The translations under genes and the position numbers were made by a program. Below are positions 1 through 7,183 of a stretch of 15,731 bases of DNA, in pieces. The notes under the pieces are model-generated. The model saw nothing but the letters and a program-made list of their open reading frames with translations, was not told the DNA's origin and did not search any database. The stretch covers positions 1-15,731 of the forward strand of contig QKBW01000037.1 of NCBI GenBank assembly GCA_003245875.1, given 5' to 3'. This stretch comes from Candidatus Kaiserbacteria bacterium. Its GTDB lineage: Bacteria; Patescibacteriota; Minisyncoccia; Phycocordibacterales; UBA918. Each line of letters starts with the position of its first letter. Positions within the stretch are counted from its first letter, which is position 1.

Positions 1-923
<923 letters not shown>

Positions 924-1199
924 GACAGGGTAAATGGAGTCGCGCATTTCCGAAGAAATGAGCTACTACTACTTACCATGTTGTTTATACATAATGAACG
1001 GAGTGTACTTGTCTCTACGTTCGTATAAACGAATCCAAGGATAAGACAAAAGAAAATGAACGATCTTTTGCCTTTTGCTGATGCGTACCGTTGTTTAATA
1101 AAACAACTATACGTAATTGTGATTATGAAAATTTCAAAGTTCACTGTTTGCCTCGTGAGGCGCGCGGAACTTACCCGAGAGCTTCCCACTCAAACAGTG
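924..1199 (-). other. Transcribed leader of the 16S rRNA gene
   Basis: This stretch between the rRNA promoter and the mature 16S 5' end has no credible protein gene; the open frames here are short and lack features. It is rich in stems when read as minus-strand RNA. A 9-bp stem closes at the very start of the transcript (1191-1199 with 1142-1150) and encloses a GCCTC/GAGGC hairpin. A 7-bp hairpin GTTGTTT/AAACAAC lies at 1090-1107. A stem of GTTTATAC with GTATAAAC plus GAACG/CGTTC (1018-1030 with 983-1000) sits before the 16S. The last may take part in 16S processing, but its usual partner 3' of 16S is outside the window. Roles are inferred from position. Confidence 0.6.
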
Positions 1200-1205
1200 C
1201 CCGCT

Positions 1206-1233
1206 ATTATACAGATAATGGAAAACTTTGCAA
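1206..1233 (-). promoter_or_regulatory. Strong sigma-70-type promoter of the 16S rRNA gene
   Basis: On the minus strand there is a -35 box TTGCAA (1233-1228), a 16-nt spacer, and a perfect -10 box TATAAT (1211-1206). Transcription would start near 1199, exactly where the 9-bp leader stem begins. It is the best promoter match in the window and fits an rRNA gene. It lies directly behind the terminator of the preceding minus-strand gene (1261-1299), so 16S would be transcribed independently. Confidence 0.8.
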
Positions 1234-1259
1234 GGCCTTTATGGGGAGCGCAGCATATA

Positions 1260-1299
1260 TATAAAAGAAAAGTCCCGAACCCCCAGAAGGGTTCGGGAC
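1260..1299 (-). terminator. Rho-independent terminator of the secreted-protein gene at 1322-1867
   Basis: A perfect 11-bp GC-rich stem (1289-1299 with 1272-1282, GTCCCGAACCC and its complement) has a 6-nt loop. On the minus strand it is followed by the T-rich tail CTTTTCTTTTAT (1272-1261). It lies 23 nt past the stop codon of the gene and just before the 16S promoter, so it insulates the two units. Confidence 0.88.
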
Positions 1300-1321
1300 A
1301 GAGAAGTCTTGCACGATGCGG

Positions 1322-1867
1322 TCAGTAGCCGAGCTGATCCTTGCAGCCCTCGGCCATGCCGCCATGCCACACGGCCTGACAGGCGACCACTGCCTGCTGC
1401 TCGGCATGGCCGAGGTCAGCCCAGGCGCCATCGTAGGCGGGCAAACCGGCCAGGTATTGCTGCCAACTCGGGCGCGCCGCAGGACGCGCCGCATTCGCGG
1501 TGGCCATGGTAACGCCGGACGACGCAGTCGACACGCCGACCAGAGCCTTGATGATGGCCCGGGCTTCCGGGTCATCCCAGGCGCCCGACTGCACGGCATG
1601 GTTGATGACTTCAGCCCGCATGGTCGCGAGACACCACTTGTTCTGACTGGTGATGGCGATCCCGCCAGCCATCGGGGCCATCAGCGAGAAGCCCTCAGGG
1701 CAGCCGCCGGACGGCATGGCCGGCATGGCCATGTTGTTGACGAGCGCCAGCGCAGCGGCCGAAGCGCGAGCATCGGCACCGGCGTTGTTGTTGATGGTGC
1801 CGGCCGCGGCAGGCATGGTGGTGATCAACAGCAGAACGGCTACGAGAGCCGAAAAGATCTTATTCAC
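1322..1867 (-). CDS. Secreted small protein of unknown function, GC-rich, four cysteines
   Basis: I do not recognise the family. The frame is open further upstream, but the start is placed at GTG 1867 because a strong Shine-Dalgarno (GAGAGGAGAG) precedes it and the translation then begins with a textbook signal peptide: MNK, a hydrophobic run to about residue 18, then PAAAG with an Ala-x-Ala type cleavage site near residue 22. The mature part (about 160 residues) is Ala-rich with four cysteines (GGCPEG, KWCLA, VACQA, EGCKD), which could form two disulfides after export. It has no membrane segment. Base composition is clearly GC-richer than the nearby pyrH and sec genes, suggesting different ancestry or strong codon selection. 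The gene is monocistronic, with its own terminator and a palindrome upstream. Coding status is well supported by signal peptide, RBS and terminator; function is unknown. Confidence 0.82.
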   Translation of the reverse strand: MNKIFSALVAVLLLITTMPAAAGTINNNAGADARASAAALALVNNMAMPAMPSGGCPEGFSLMAPMAGGIAITSQNKWCLATMRAEVINHAVQSGAWDDPEARAIIKALVGVSTASSGVTMATANAARPAARPSWQQYLAGLPAYDGAWADLGHAEQQAVVACQAVWHGGMAEGCKDQLGY

Positions 1868-1977
1868 TTTAGTCTCTCCTCTCTGGGCCTCCTGGACCCA
1901 ATTGAAACATTTATCATTGCGAACGCAACAATAATTTTGACAACTCTTTGCAAAGCTGCCAACGTGACGCAAACTTA

Positions 1978-2008
1978 GCACATAATTGACTAAAAGTCAA
2001 TTATGTGC
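1978..2008. repeat. Perfect 13-bp inverted repeat between the two secreted-protein genes
   Basis: Arms GCACATAATTGAC (1978-1990) and its exact complement (1996-2008) flank a TAAAA loop. The repeat is AT-rich and lies just beyond the terminator of the 2087-2431 gene and about 110 nt before the start of the 1322-1867 gene. It could be an operator, a back-up terminator or a transcript-end hairpin. It lacks a T-run on either strand, which argues against a simple terminator. The arms include TTGACT, so part could also act as a -35 element. Confidence 0.7.
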
Positions 2009-2010
2009 AG

Positions 2011-2048
2011 ATAAAAGAAAAGGCCTCGTGTGCGTTGCACACGAGGCC
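2011..2048 (-). terminator. Rho-independent terminator of the secreted-protein gene at 2087-2431
   Basis: A perfect 12-bp stem GGCCTCGTGTGC (2022-2033 with 2037-2048) has a 3-nt loop and is followed on the minus strand by CTTTTCTTTTAT (2022-2011). That tail is identical over 12 nt to the one after the 1322-1867 gene. It starts 38 nt after the stop codon. A weaker hairpin (2051-2072) lies between stop and terminator. Confidence 0.9.
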
Positions 2049-2086
2049 GATGATCTGCTCGAAAGCTGATCAGTAACCGGGTGTCA

Positions 2087-2431
2087 TCACCATTCGATGA
2101 AGACAGCGAGGCCACTCGCGGCGGCCGAGAGGCCGCTGGCCAGGCCCGAGGCCGAATCGGGGCCGCTGGCCGTCGACTCGGTGCCGTTGAAGGACGCCGC
2201 GTTCGAGTAGAGACCCCAGTCGCCGGTGTTGTAGGCGAACCCGCCGTTGTTCACGCTGTTCTCGGACAGCGAGTGGACCGAGGCCCATTGGCCATTGCCC
2301 TGACCCCCGGTCAGGCCACCCGAGAGGCCCCCGGCCAGGAAACCGGCCAGGGCCGAGCCGGCCATGACGGGCGCGGTGGCGGTGGCGGTGACAGCGGTGG
2401 CAACGATGGCGGCAAGAACGATCTTCTTCAT
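2087..2431 (-). CDS. Secreted Gly/Ala/Ser-rich small protein of unknown function
   Basis: I do not recognise the family. An in-frame ATG lies four codons further upstream, but the start is set at ATG 2431 because GGAGGA stands 5 nt before it and the translation then begins MKKIVLAAIV, a classical signal peptide cleaved near PVMAG (about residue 24). The mature protein (about 90 residues) opens with a glycine-rich hydrophobic stretch containing repeated GG steps (GFLAGGLSGGLTGGQ). An Asn/Ser/Gly-rich middle and a Ser/Ala/Gly-rich tail ending FIEW follow. It has no cysteines. The GG-rich segment could insert in a membrane or self-assemble, but that is a guess. Like its neighbour it is strongly GC-rich, monocistronic, has a strong RBS and a strong terminator, and ends in tandem TGA stops. 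The pair looks like an accessory module for exported proteins. Confidence 0.78.
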   Translation of the reverse strand: MKKIVLAAIVATAVTATATAPVMAGSALAGFLAGGLSGGLTGGQGNGQWASVHSLSENSVNNGGFAYNTGDWGLYSNAASFNGTESTASGPDSASGLASGLSAAASGLAVFIEW

Positions 2432-2445
2432 ATATTCCTCCATTA

Positions 2446-2460
2446 GCGGGCTCTGCCCGC
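2446..2460 (-). promoter_or_regulatory. Hairpin in the 5' leader next to the Shine-Dalgarno
   Basis: On the minus strand GCGGGC and GCCCGC form a 6-bp all-GC hairpin with a 3-nt loop, ending 4 nt before GGAGGA of the secreted-protein gene at 2087-2431. Its position suggests an effect on ribosome access or mRNA stability. No ligand or regulator is implied. Confidence 0.5.
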
Positions 2461-2567
2461 TTTGATGAAAATTTAGCAGCTACAACTATGTATGACTGCT
2501 TCTTGTCCCTCTTCCACACAAGGTGGTGGACCGCATCAAAGTAACATCATTCCAAAATAGTGCAATA

Positions 2568-2595
2568 TTGACTTAATTTATTAAAATTGTATAAC
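2568..2595 (+). promoter_or_regulatory. Probable promoter of pyrH
   Basis: TTGACT (2568-2573), a 16-nt spacer and TATAAC (2590-2595) form a good sigma-70-like promoter about 55 nt before the pyrH start. A second -10-like TACAAT (2635-2640) lies 11 nt before the start codon. A GGAG Shine-Dalgarno (2641-2644) sits 7 nt before ATG 2652. Confidence 0.55.
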
Positions 2596-2651
2596 TTAAT
2601 CAGCCCAAGTCCCTGTTCGCAAGATGAAATACGGTACAATGGAGTGGTCTT

Positions 2652-3350
2652 ATGCAAAACACCAATACGACCATTGTTATATCTGTCGGCGGGTCATTGA
2701 TCGTACCTGATCAAATCGACACCGATTTTCTTACAAATTTGAAAACCCTTATTACCAAAGAAGTAGACGCCGGCCGGCGTTTTATTTTAATAGCTGGTGG
2801 AGGAAAAATTTGTCGTCGCTACCAAGATGCAGCTCGTGCGGTAACCACCTTAACCGACGATGATCTCGACTGGCTCGGTATTCACGCCACTCATCTCAAT
2901 GGCCACCTGCTACGTACCATCTTCCGAGATATTGCATATCACATCATGATCAAGAACCCAGATGAAGTAGTTGACGTACCAGAGCGCTACAAAGTTATCA
3001 TTGCCGGCGGCTACCGCCCTGGTGCTTCAACCGACCTACGCGCCATCCAAATTGCTGAACGCGTGGGAGCAAAAAATGTGATCAACCTTTCCAACGTTGA
3101 TTACGTATATACTGCCGATCCGCGCAAAGATGAAACAGCGCAAAAGATAGAGGACATTACCTGGACAGACTTTCGTGCGCTTATTCCAGCCGAATGGAAC
3201 CCTGGGCTCAACTCCCCGTTTGATCCGGTAGCCGCTAAGGTAGCGGAAGAAAAAGGTATTGAGGTAGCACAGATCAATGGTCAAAAACTCTCTTACCTGG
3301 AAGACTACCTTGCCGACAAACCTTTTGTTGGGACAAGGATGCATAACTGA
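2652..3350 (+). CDS. pyrH: UMP kinase, archaeal-like type
   Basis: This is an amino-acid-kinase-family enzyme that phosphorylates UMP to UDP with ATP in cytoplasmic pyrimidine synthesis. The 232 residues match the compact archaeal-type PyrH seen in many Patescibacteria rather than the ordinary bacterial hexamer type. Visible motifs are SVGGSL (11-16) for phosphate binding, the IAGGGK loop (48-52), RRYQDAAR, DDLDWLGI (70-77), IIAGGYRPGASTD (116-128) for the nucleotide, and NLSNVDYVY plus ADPRKD (145-160) near the ATP site. The start ATG has GGAG 7 nt upstream. It is the only complete housekeeping gene on the plus strand here, is monocistronic, and converges on the sec operon across a shared terminator. 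Dependence on UTP or GTP regulation cannot be judged. Confidence 0.93.
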   Translation: MQNTNTTIVISVGGSLIVPDQIDTDFLTNLKTLITKEVDAGRRFILIAGGGKICRRYQDAARAVTTLTDDDLDWLGIHATHLNGHLLRTIFRDIAYHIMIKNPDEVVDVPERYKVIIAGGYRPGASTDLRAIQIAERVGAKNVINLSNVDYVYTADPRKDETAQKIEDITWTDFRALIPAEWNPGLNSPFDPVAAKVAEEKGIEVAQINGQKLSYLEDYLADKPFVGTRMHN

Positions 3351-3357
3351 AGCAAAA

Positions 3358-3396
3358 GAAAACAGCCGACGGGCCTTTGGCCCGTCGGCTGTTTTC
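3358..3396. terminator. Bidirectional terminator between pyrH and the kinase gene
   Basis: A perfect 18-bp stem (3358-3375 with 3379-3396) has a TTT loop. Reading plus, the T-rich end is GTTTTCGCTTTACTTTT; reading minus, it is TTTTCTTTTGC. It therefore stops both pyrH (stop 3350) and the leftward operon ending at 3400. Confidence 0.93.
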
Positions 3397-3399
3397 GCT

Positions 3400-3951
3400 T
3401 TACTTTTCCACCTCCTCAAGCACAGCAGCCACTTTTCTCTCCAGTTCAGCAATAGTGCCATCATTTTGAATAACAAAATCAGCCATTTGTAATACCTTCA
3501 AAATATGCGGGGTCCCTGTGCCCTTACCATCTTCCTCACGAGCTATGCTTTGTAAGAACTCTTCATAGGTGACATTATCCTTGTTACCTTCATTTCGTTT
3601 TGTTGTGCGCTCATACCTTAATTTAGGATCAGCGTCGATGCCTAAAATATATCCACCAAGGCTACGGATATATCGGGCTTCACTTTCTCGGTGTATTGCC
3701 TCAAGGACATAATCTTCAGCTCCTTCTTTTTGTGCTCGTTCATGTGACAAATACAAAACACCGCCATCGTATTTTTCATTTAATTCATCGGCCAGAGTTG
3801 AGAGGTGTCTACGATCCGGTAGAATTCCACGTTGTGTCAGAATTTCTTTGAGTATCCCTGAACTGGAATAATGACGAAACCCTTGACGTTGTAGGTACCT
3901 AACAACCGTCCCCTTTCCTGCTCCTAATGTACCTACAATCCCGATAACCAT
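3400..3951 (-). CDS. P-loop nucleotide kinase-like protein (dephospho-CoA/adenylate kinase-like fold)
   Basis: A 183-residue cytoplasmic protein with a Walker A motif GTLGAGKGT at residues 7-15. The later elements fit the nucleoside monophosphate kinase / dephospho-CoA kinase group: the HYSSSGIL segment, a DP-x-RYERT-x-KR lid-like region (around 108-118), and an IQNDGT-x-ELE ending. Homologues of this shape are usually annotated as dephospho-CoA kinase or AAA-family ATPase in Patescibacteria, and the substrate is not decided by the sequence. It begins 2 nt after the secF stop with no Shine-Dalgarno, so it is probably translated by coupling at the end of the secD-secF transcript. It ends at the bidirectional terminator. 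Family assignment is confident; substrate is not. Confidence 0.8.
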   Translation of the reverse strand: MVIGIVGTLGAGKGTVVRYLQRQGFRHYSSSGILKEILTQRGILPDRRHLSTLADELNEKYDGGVLYLSHERAQKEGAEDYVLEAIHRESEARYIRSLGGYILGIDADPKLRYERTTKRNEGNKDNVTYEEFLQSIAREEDGKGTGTPHILKVLQMADFVIQNDGTIAELERKVAAVLEEVEK

Positions 3952-3953
3952 AC

Positions 3954-4925
3954 TTATGCGTGCTTAGCTTCTTGTCGCTTGGCGATGAAGACAAGGAGTG
4001 GGCTGGCAAAGAAGATGGACGAGTACGCTCCAGCGACCACACCGGCCATCAACACCAACGCGAAGGTCTGTGTCACTGCCGCACCAAATACGTAGAGAGC
4101 CAACAACGACACGAACGTGGTCAAAGAGGTGTTGATTGAGCGAAGCAATGACTGATCGAGCGCTTCCCCCACCACCTCAGGAAATGGTTTGGTGAAAGTA
4201 TAATCAACTGCATCTTCCCACTGTCCGTATTCGTTCTTTACCCGTGTTTTTTTCTCCTGTCGGTATTTGATCAGATTTTCACGTACTCGATCAAAAACCA
4301 CAATAGTGTCGTTAACGGAGTATCCAAGCACCGCCAAGAGAGCCATGACAAAGAGTACGTCCACCTCGGCACCCAAAAAGTATCCGAGCAACGCCATTAC
4401 CGCCGCCGGTACCAACACATCATGGATAAGCGCCAAAATAGTGATACCGCCGTACACGAAGGAACCAACCGGCTTACGAACGCCACGAAACGCAAACGCA
4501 ACATAGAGCACGATGACCAATACCACCGCACCGATCGCCCATACCGCTTTGTCTTTAAGTTCTTGACCGATTACCGGACCAATAGAGGTGAACCGGGTGA
4601 CCGTACCACCCTGCCCGAGAGCGGTCAGAGCATCGGCAACACTTTGTCGTTCTGCTTCAGAGAGATCTTTGGTGCGGATCATAAAACCATCACGCCCTGA
4701 TTCATCAACTGTCTCACGAACGGAAAGATCTCCTGGTACAAGATCGCTGGTGGCAGCGATGACAGTGGCTTTATCCGGGCGCACATCGTATGCCACCTCA
4801 GTTAGTGAACCACCGGTGAAATCAATACCCAGTGGCAAGCCGAGACTCACAATAAGGGCGATAGAAATGGTCATTACCGAAGCAGCAATGAGCAAGTAGA
4901 TATTTGTGTATCGAATGAAATGCAT
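3954..4925 (-). CDS. secF: Protein translocase subunit SecF
   Basis: This is the inner-membrane RND-type partner of SecD, which uses the proton or sodium gradient to pull exported proteins through SecYEG. The 323 residues show the SecF layout. There is an N-terminal membrane segment (about 10-30), then GIDFTGG (33-39) opening the first periplasmic domain. Five more membrane segments follow, with the signature GYSVNDTIVVFDRVREN (201-217) in the fourth and an SLTTFVSLL segment further on. A hydrophilic loop rich in Lys/Arg (about 218-245) between the segments is somewhat long. The start ATG lies 6 nt after the secD stop without a Shine-Dalgarno, indicating translational coupling. SecF, SecD and the two secreted proteins at the left of the window are connected functionally only through general export. 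Confidence 0.95.
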   Translation of the reverse strand: MHFIRYTNIYLLIAASVMTISIALIVSLGLPLGIDFTGGSLTEVAYDVRPDKATVIAATSDLVPGDLSVRETVDESGRDGFMIRTKDLSEAERQSVADALTALGQGGTVTRFTSIGPVIGQELKDKAVWAIGAVVLVIVLYVAFAFRGVRKPVGSFVYGGITILALIHDVLVPAAVMALLGYFLGAEVDVLFVMALLAVLGYSVNDTIVVFDRVRENLIKYRQEKKTRVKNEYGQWEDAVDYTFTKPFPEVVGEALDQSLLRSINTSLTTFVSLLALYVFGAAVTQTFALVLMAGVVAGAYSSIFFASPLLVFIAKRQEAKHA

Positions 4926-4931
4926 ACGTGT

Positions 4932-6326
4932 TTATTTAGAGAAGCCGCTAGTAAACAGAAAACGCCAAACCTTAGCTGCATTCGGTCGCACGATTGGCAA
5001 TGACAACAAAAGTGTACGAGTGACCGATACGGCGGTGATCATGGATACGATCACACCAAGCCCAAATACCAATGCAAACCCCTTCACCAAACTCGTACCA
5101 AACCAAAAGAGAATGATGGCTGAAAGGATGCTGGTTACGTTACCATCGCGGATAGCACTCCAAGCACGCTTGAATCCTTCTTTGGCAGCCTCATGACTAT
5201 CTTTCCCGGCTCGTAACTCTTCTTTCATTCGTTCGAATACCAACACGTTTGCGTCAACCGCCATACCAAGTGAGAGGATAAATCCGGCCAGGCCGGCTGC
5301 GGTTAATGTTACCGGGATCAATTGGAACGCTGCAAGCATTAATACGACATACGTGAGTAAGGCAACAGATGCAACCAGACCGGGCAAACGATACCACAGC
5401 ATCATGAATACCATCACAAATGATAAACCGATCAAGCCAGCAGTAATACCGCTCTTTACCACAAACCCGCCTAAGGTAGCGCCCACCGTTTGTGTACTTA
5501 CCAATGAAATAGGTACCGGCAGGGCACCAAAGTTAAGGTTTTGTGCCAAGTCTCGTGCGGTTTCCGGCGTAAAGTTACCGGAAATAATGGCATCACCACC
5601 CGTAATCGGTTCATTAATGTTTGGCGCAGAAAGTAACTCGCCATCCAGAAAGATGGCCAATCGTTCACCAACGTGTTCACTGGTGATCTGCTCAAAAAGT
5701 GACGCGCCATCCGCATCGAAATGAATGGCGACGGTTGGCTCGTTGGCAAATTGACTACCGTTGCCGTTGGCAAACTCCAAGGCTGCGCTCGTTAGGTAAC
5801 GACCGGTCAATCCAGTATCAATATAGGTAGTCTCTGGCGCAGCAACATGTAGTGTGCCATCAGCATCTACCGTTGCTTTGCTGGTGGTGGCAACCGTATC
5901 ACTTACCAACTTAAACTCCAGAAGTGGCGTCTTCCCAATCTCAGCAACTGCAGCAGCGACATCGGTAACCCCCGGCAACTCCACCACCAACCGTTGTTGC
6001 GCCGCCTTCCCCTCTACAAAGCTACCACTCTCTACCTGCACGATCGGTTCAGATACACCAAAGATGTTGATACGTCGCTCAATGACATCACGCAGGACAT
6101 TCATGAGCTCACCTACCTCCGATGGGTCTACTGAACTGACATCCGCCTCATAGACAAGATGTGAACCACCGGCCAGGTCGAGACCGAGTTTGAACGGATA
6201 ACGGGCATCCGCACCAACGGCATTATGGTAGACAAACCAACCAATACCGACCGAAATAGCGACGACCACGAGTGCACGAAAAACAGACACAATGCGTGCA
6301 GTCACGGGACTAGATACTGTATTCAT
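4932..6326 (-). CDS. secD: Protein translocase subunit SecD
   Basis: SecD is the larger accessory subunit of the Sec translocon and forms a complex with SecF. The 464 residues start with a membrane segment (about 15-33), then LGLDLAGG (47-54), the hallmark of the first periplasmic domain. The P1 head domain extends to about residue 285, with VIERRINIFGVSEP early and GNFTPETARDLAQNLNFGALP before the second membrane segment. Five more membrane helices follow, with the RND motif GMAVDANVLVFERMKEE. The start at ATG 6326 is preceded by an extended -10 element TGCTATAAC (6344-6336) 9 nt upstream and no Shine-Dalgarno, so it may also be transcribed from its own nearly leaderless promoter in addition to read-through from folD, whose stop is 21 nt upstream. 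Confidence 0.96.
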   Translation of the reverse strand: MNTVSSPVTARIVSVFRALVVVAISVGIGWFVYHNAVGADARYPFKLGLDLAGGSHLVYEADVSSVDPSEVGELMNVLRDVIERRINIFGVSEPIVQVESGSFVEGKAAQQRLVVELPGVTDVAAAVAEIGKTPLLEFKLVSDTVATTSKATVDADGTLHVAAPETTYIDTGLTGRYLTSAALEFANGNGSQFANEPTVAIHFDADGASLFEQITSEHVGERLAIFLDGELLSAPNINEPITGGDAIISGNFTPETARDLAQNLNFGALPVPISLVSTQTVGATLGGFVVKSGITAGLIGLSFVMVFMMLWYRLPGLVASVALLTYVVLMLAAFQLIPVTLTAAGLAGFILSLGMAVDANVLVFERMKEELRAGKDSHEAAKEGFKRAWSAIRDGNVTSILSAIILFWFGTSLVKGFALVFGLGVIVSMITAVSVTRTLLLSLPIVRPNAAKVWRFLFTSGFSK

Positions 6327-6347
6327 ATGGGCACTGTTATAGCATAT

Positions 6348-7148
6348 TTATGCACGCTCGGCGACCTCGACCACGTTCTGAAGAAGGCATGCAATAGTGA
6401 GCGGGCCAATGCCCCCCGGAACCGGAGTAAACAGGGTGGCCTTTTCTGCACAGGCCAAGTTAACATCACCCTTCAGGATGCCAGAATCTTCTGAGGTTCC
6501 GGCGTCAAAAATGACAGCATGCTCCTTAACGAGATCAGGAGTTATGAACCCGGCCTGACCAGCTCCCGTGATAATGATGTCGGCCCGCTGCAGTGCTGCC
6601 GTTGTTTCTAAAACCGGGGTTGCCTTGGTCACTACCGTCACGGCTGCCCCCATCGTTCGCGCCCACGCTGCAGCGGGCCGGCCAACCAGCCGCCCCTCAC
6701 CCACCACCGTTAATTGTTTATCAGCAAACGAAACACCGTACACCATTGCAATATGAGCAATAGCAGCCACCACTGGTGGCAATAGAGTGTCACCACCGAG
6801 ATACTGCATACCGTCGACATCAAGTCTGGTCGGTATTGCCTGGAGTACACGGTTTGTATCGATCTGTTCCGGCACCGGAAGCTGAACAACAATGCCATCA
6901 GTACTCTCCCCTACTTTTTCGATAGCACAGACCATATCCTCAGTGCTCGTATCTTCCGAGAGCTCAATCACATTTGTCTCAATCCCCGCCTCCGTAGCCC
7001 GGCTTTGCTTCATGGACAAATACTTCTGCGTGGCAAAATTTGGTGCACAGGTAAATATCGTCAGGTGCGGCCTTTGCTCCATACGCTGTACTGTTTCTTT
7101 TGTATTCGCCAATATCTCCTCAGCTAACTTTTTCCCATCCACAATCAT
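6348..7148 (-). CDS. folD: Bifunctional methylenetetrahydrofolate dehydrogenase / methenyl-THF cyclohydrolase
   Basis: FolD interconverts 5,10-methylene-, 5,10-methenyl- and 10-formyl-tetrahydrofolate with NADP in the cytoplasm, feeding purine and formyl-Met synthesis. Visible motifs are Y43-x3-K47 (catalytic pair), VVQLPVP (87-93), DVDG (110-113), the Rossmann segment VVGEGRLVGRP (148-158), and PGGIGPLT (244-251). At 266 residues it is slightly short. The usual PCTP-x-G motif after DVDG is replaced by LPPVVAA (123-129), which is unusual for a dual-activity enzyme. The start ATG sits 6 nt after a -10 box TATACT and has no leader or Shine-Dalgarno. It is located between the sugar transferase and secD on the same strand. 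Confidence 0.93.
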   Translation of the reverse strand: MIVDGKKLAEEILANTKETVQRMEQRPHLTIFTCAPNFATQKYLSMKQSRATEAGIETNVIELSEDTSTEDMVCAIEKVGESTDGIVVQLPVPEQIDTNRVLQAIPTRLDVDGMQYLGGDTLLPPVVAAIAHIAMVYGVSFADKQLTVVGEGRLVGRPAAAWARTMGAAVTVVTKATPVLETTAALQRADIIITGAGQAGFITPDLVKEHAVIFDAGTSEDSGILKGDVNLACAEKATLFTPVPGGIGPLTIACLLQNVVEVAERA

Positions 7149-7154
7149 GCGCGC

Positions 7155-7183
7155 AGTATACTCTGTGTCTATATAAAGGTCTA
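7155..7183 (-). promoter_or_regulatory. Promoter giving a leaderless folD transcript
   Basis: On the minus strand TAGACC (7183-7178), a 17-nt spacer and TATACT (7160-7155) are followed by six bases (GCGCGC) and then the folD ATG. With the usual 6-7 nt between -10 box and start site, transcription would begin at the A of ATG. The -35 box directly follows the stop codon of the upstream sugar transferase gene. Confidence 0.6.

Noticed and set aside
1316..1978. 220-codon plus-strand frame opposite the four-cysteine secreted protein
   Set aside because: Long open antisense frames are common in GC-rich genes. The minus-strand frame has the signal peptide, RBS and terminator; this one is Arg/His-rich without features.
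2070..2519. 149-codon minus-strand frame overlapping the Gly-rich secreted protein
   Set aside because: It runs through the same GC-rich DNA in another frame, and its sequence is low-complexity Arg/His/Gly. The frame with signal peptide and GGAGGA start is the real one.
3036..3476. 146-codon minus-strand frame opposite pyrH
   Set aside because: It is antisense to a clear pyrH and crosses the bidirectional terminator stem.
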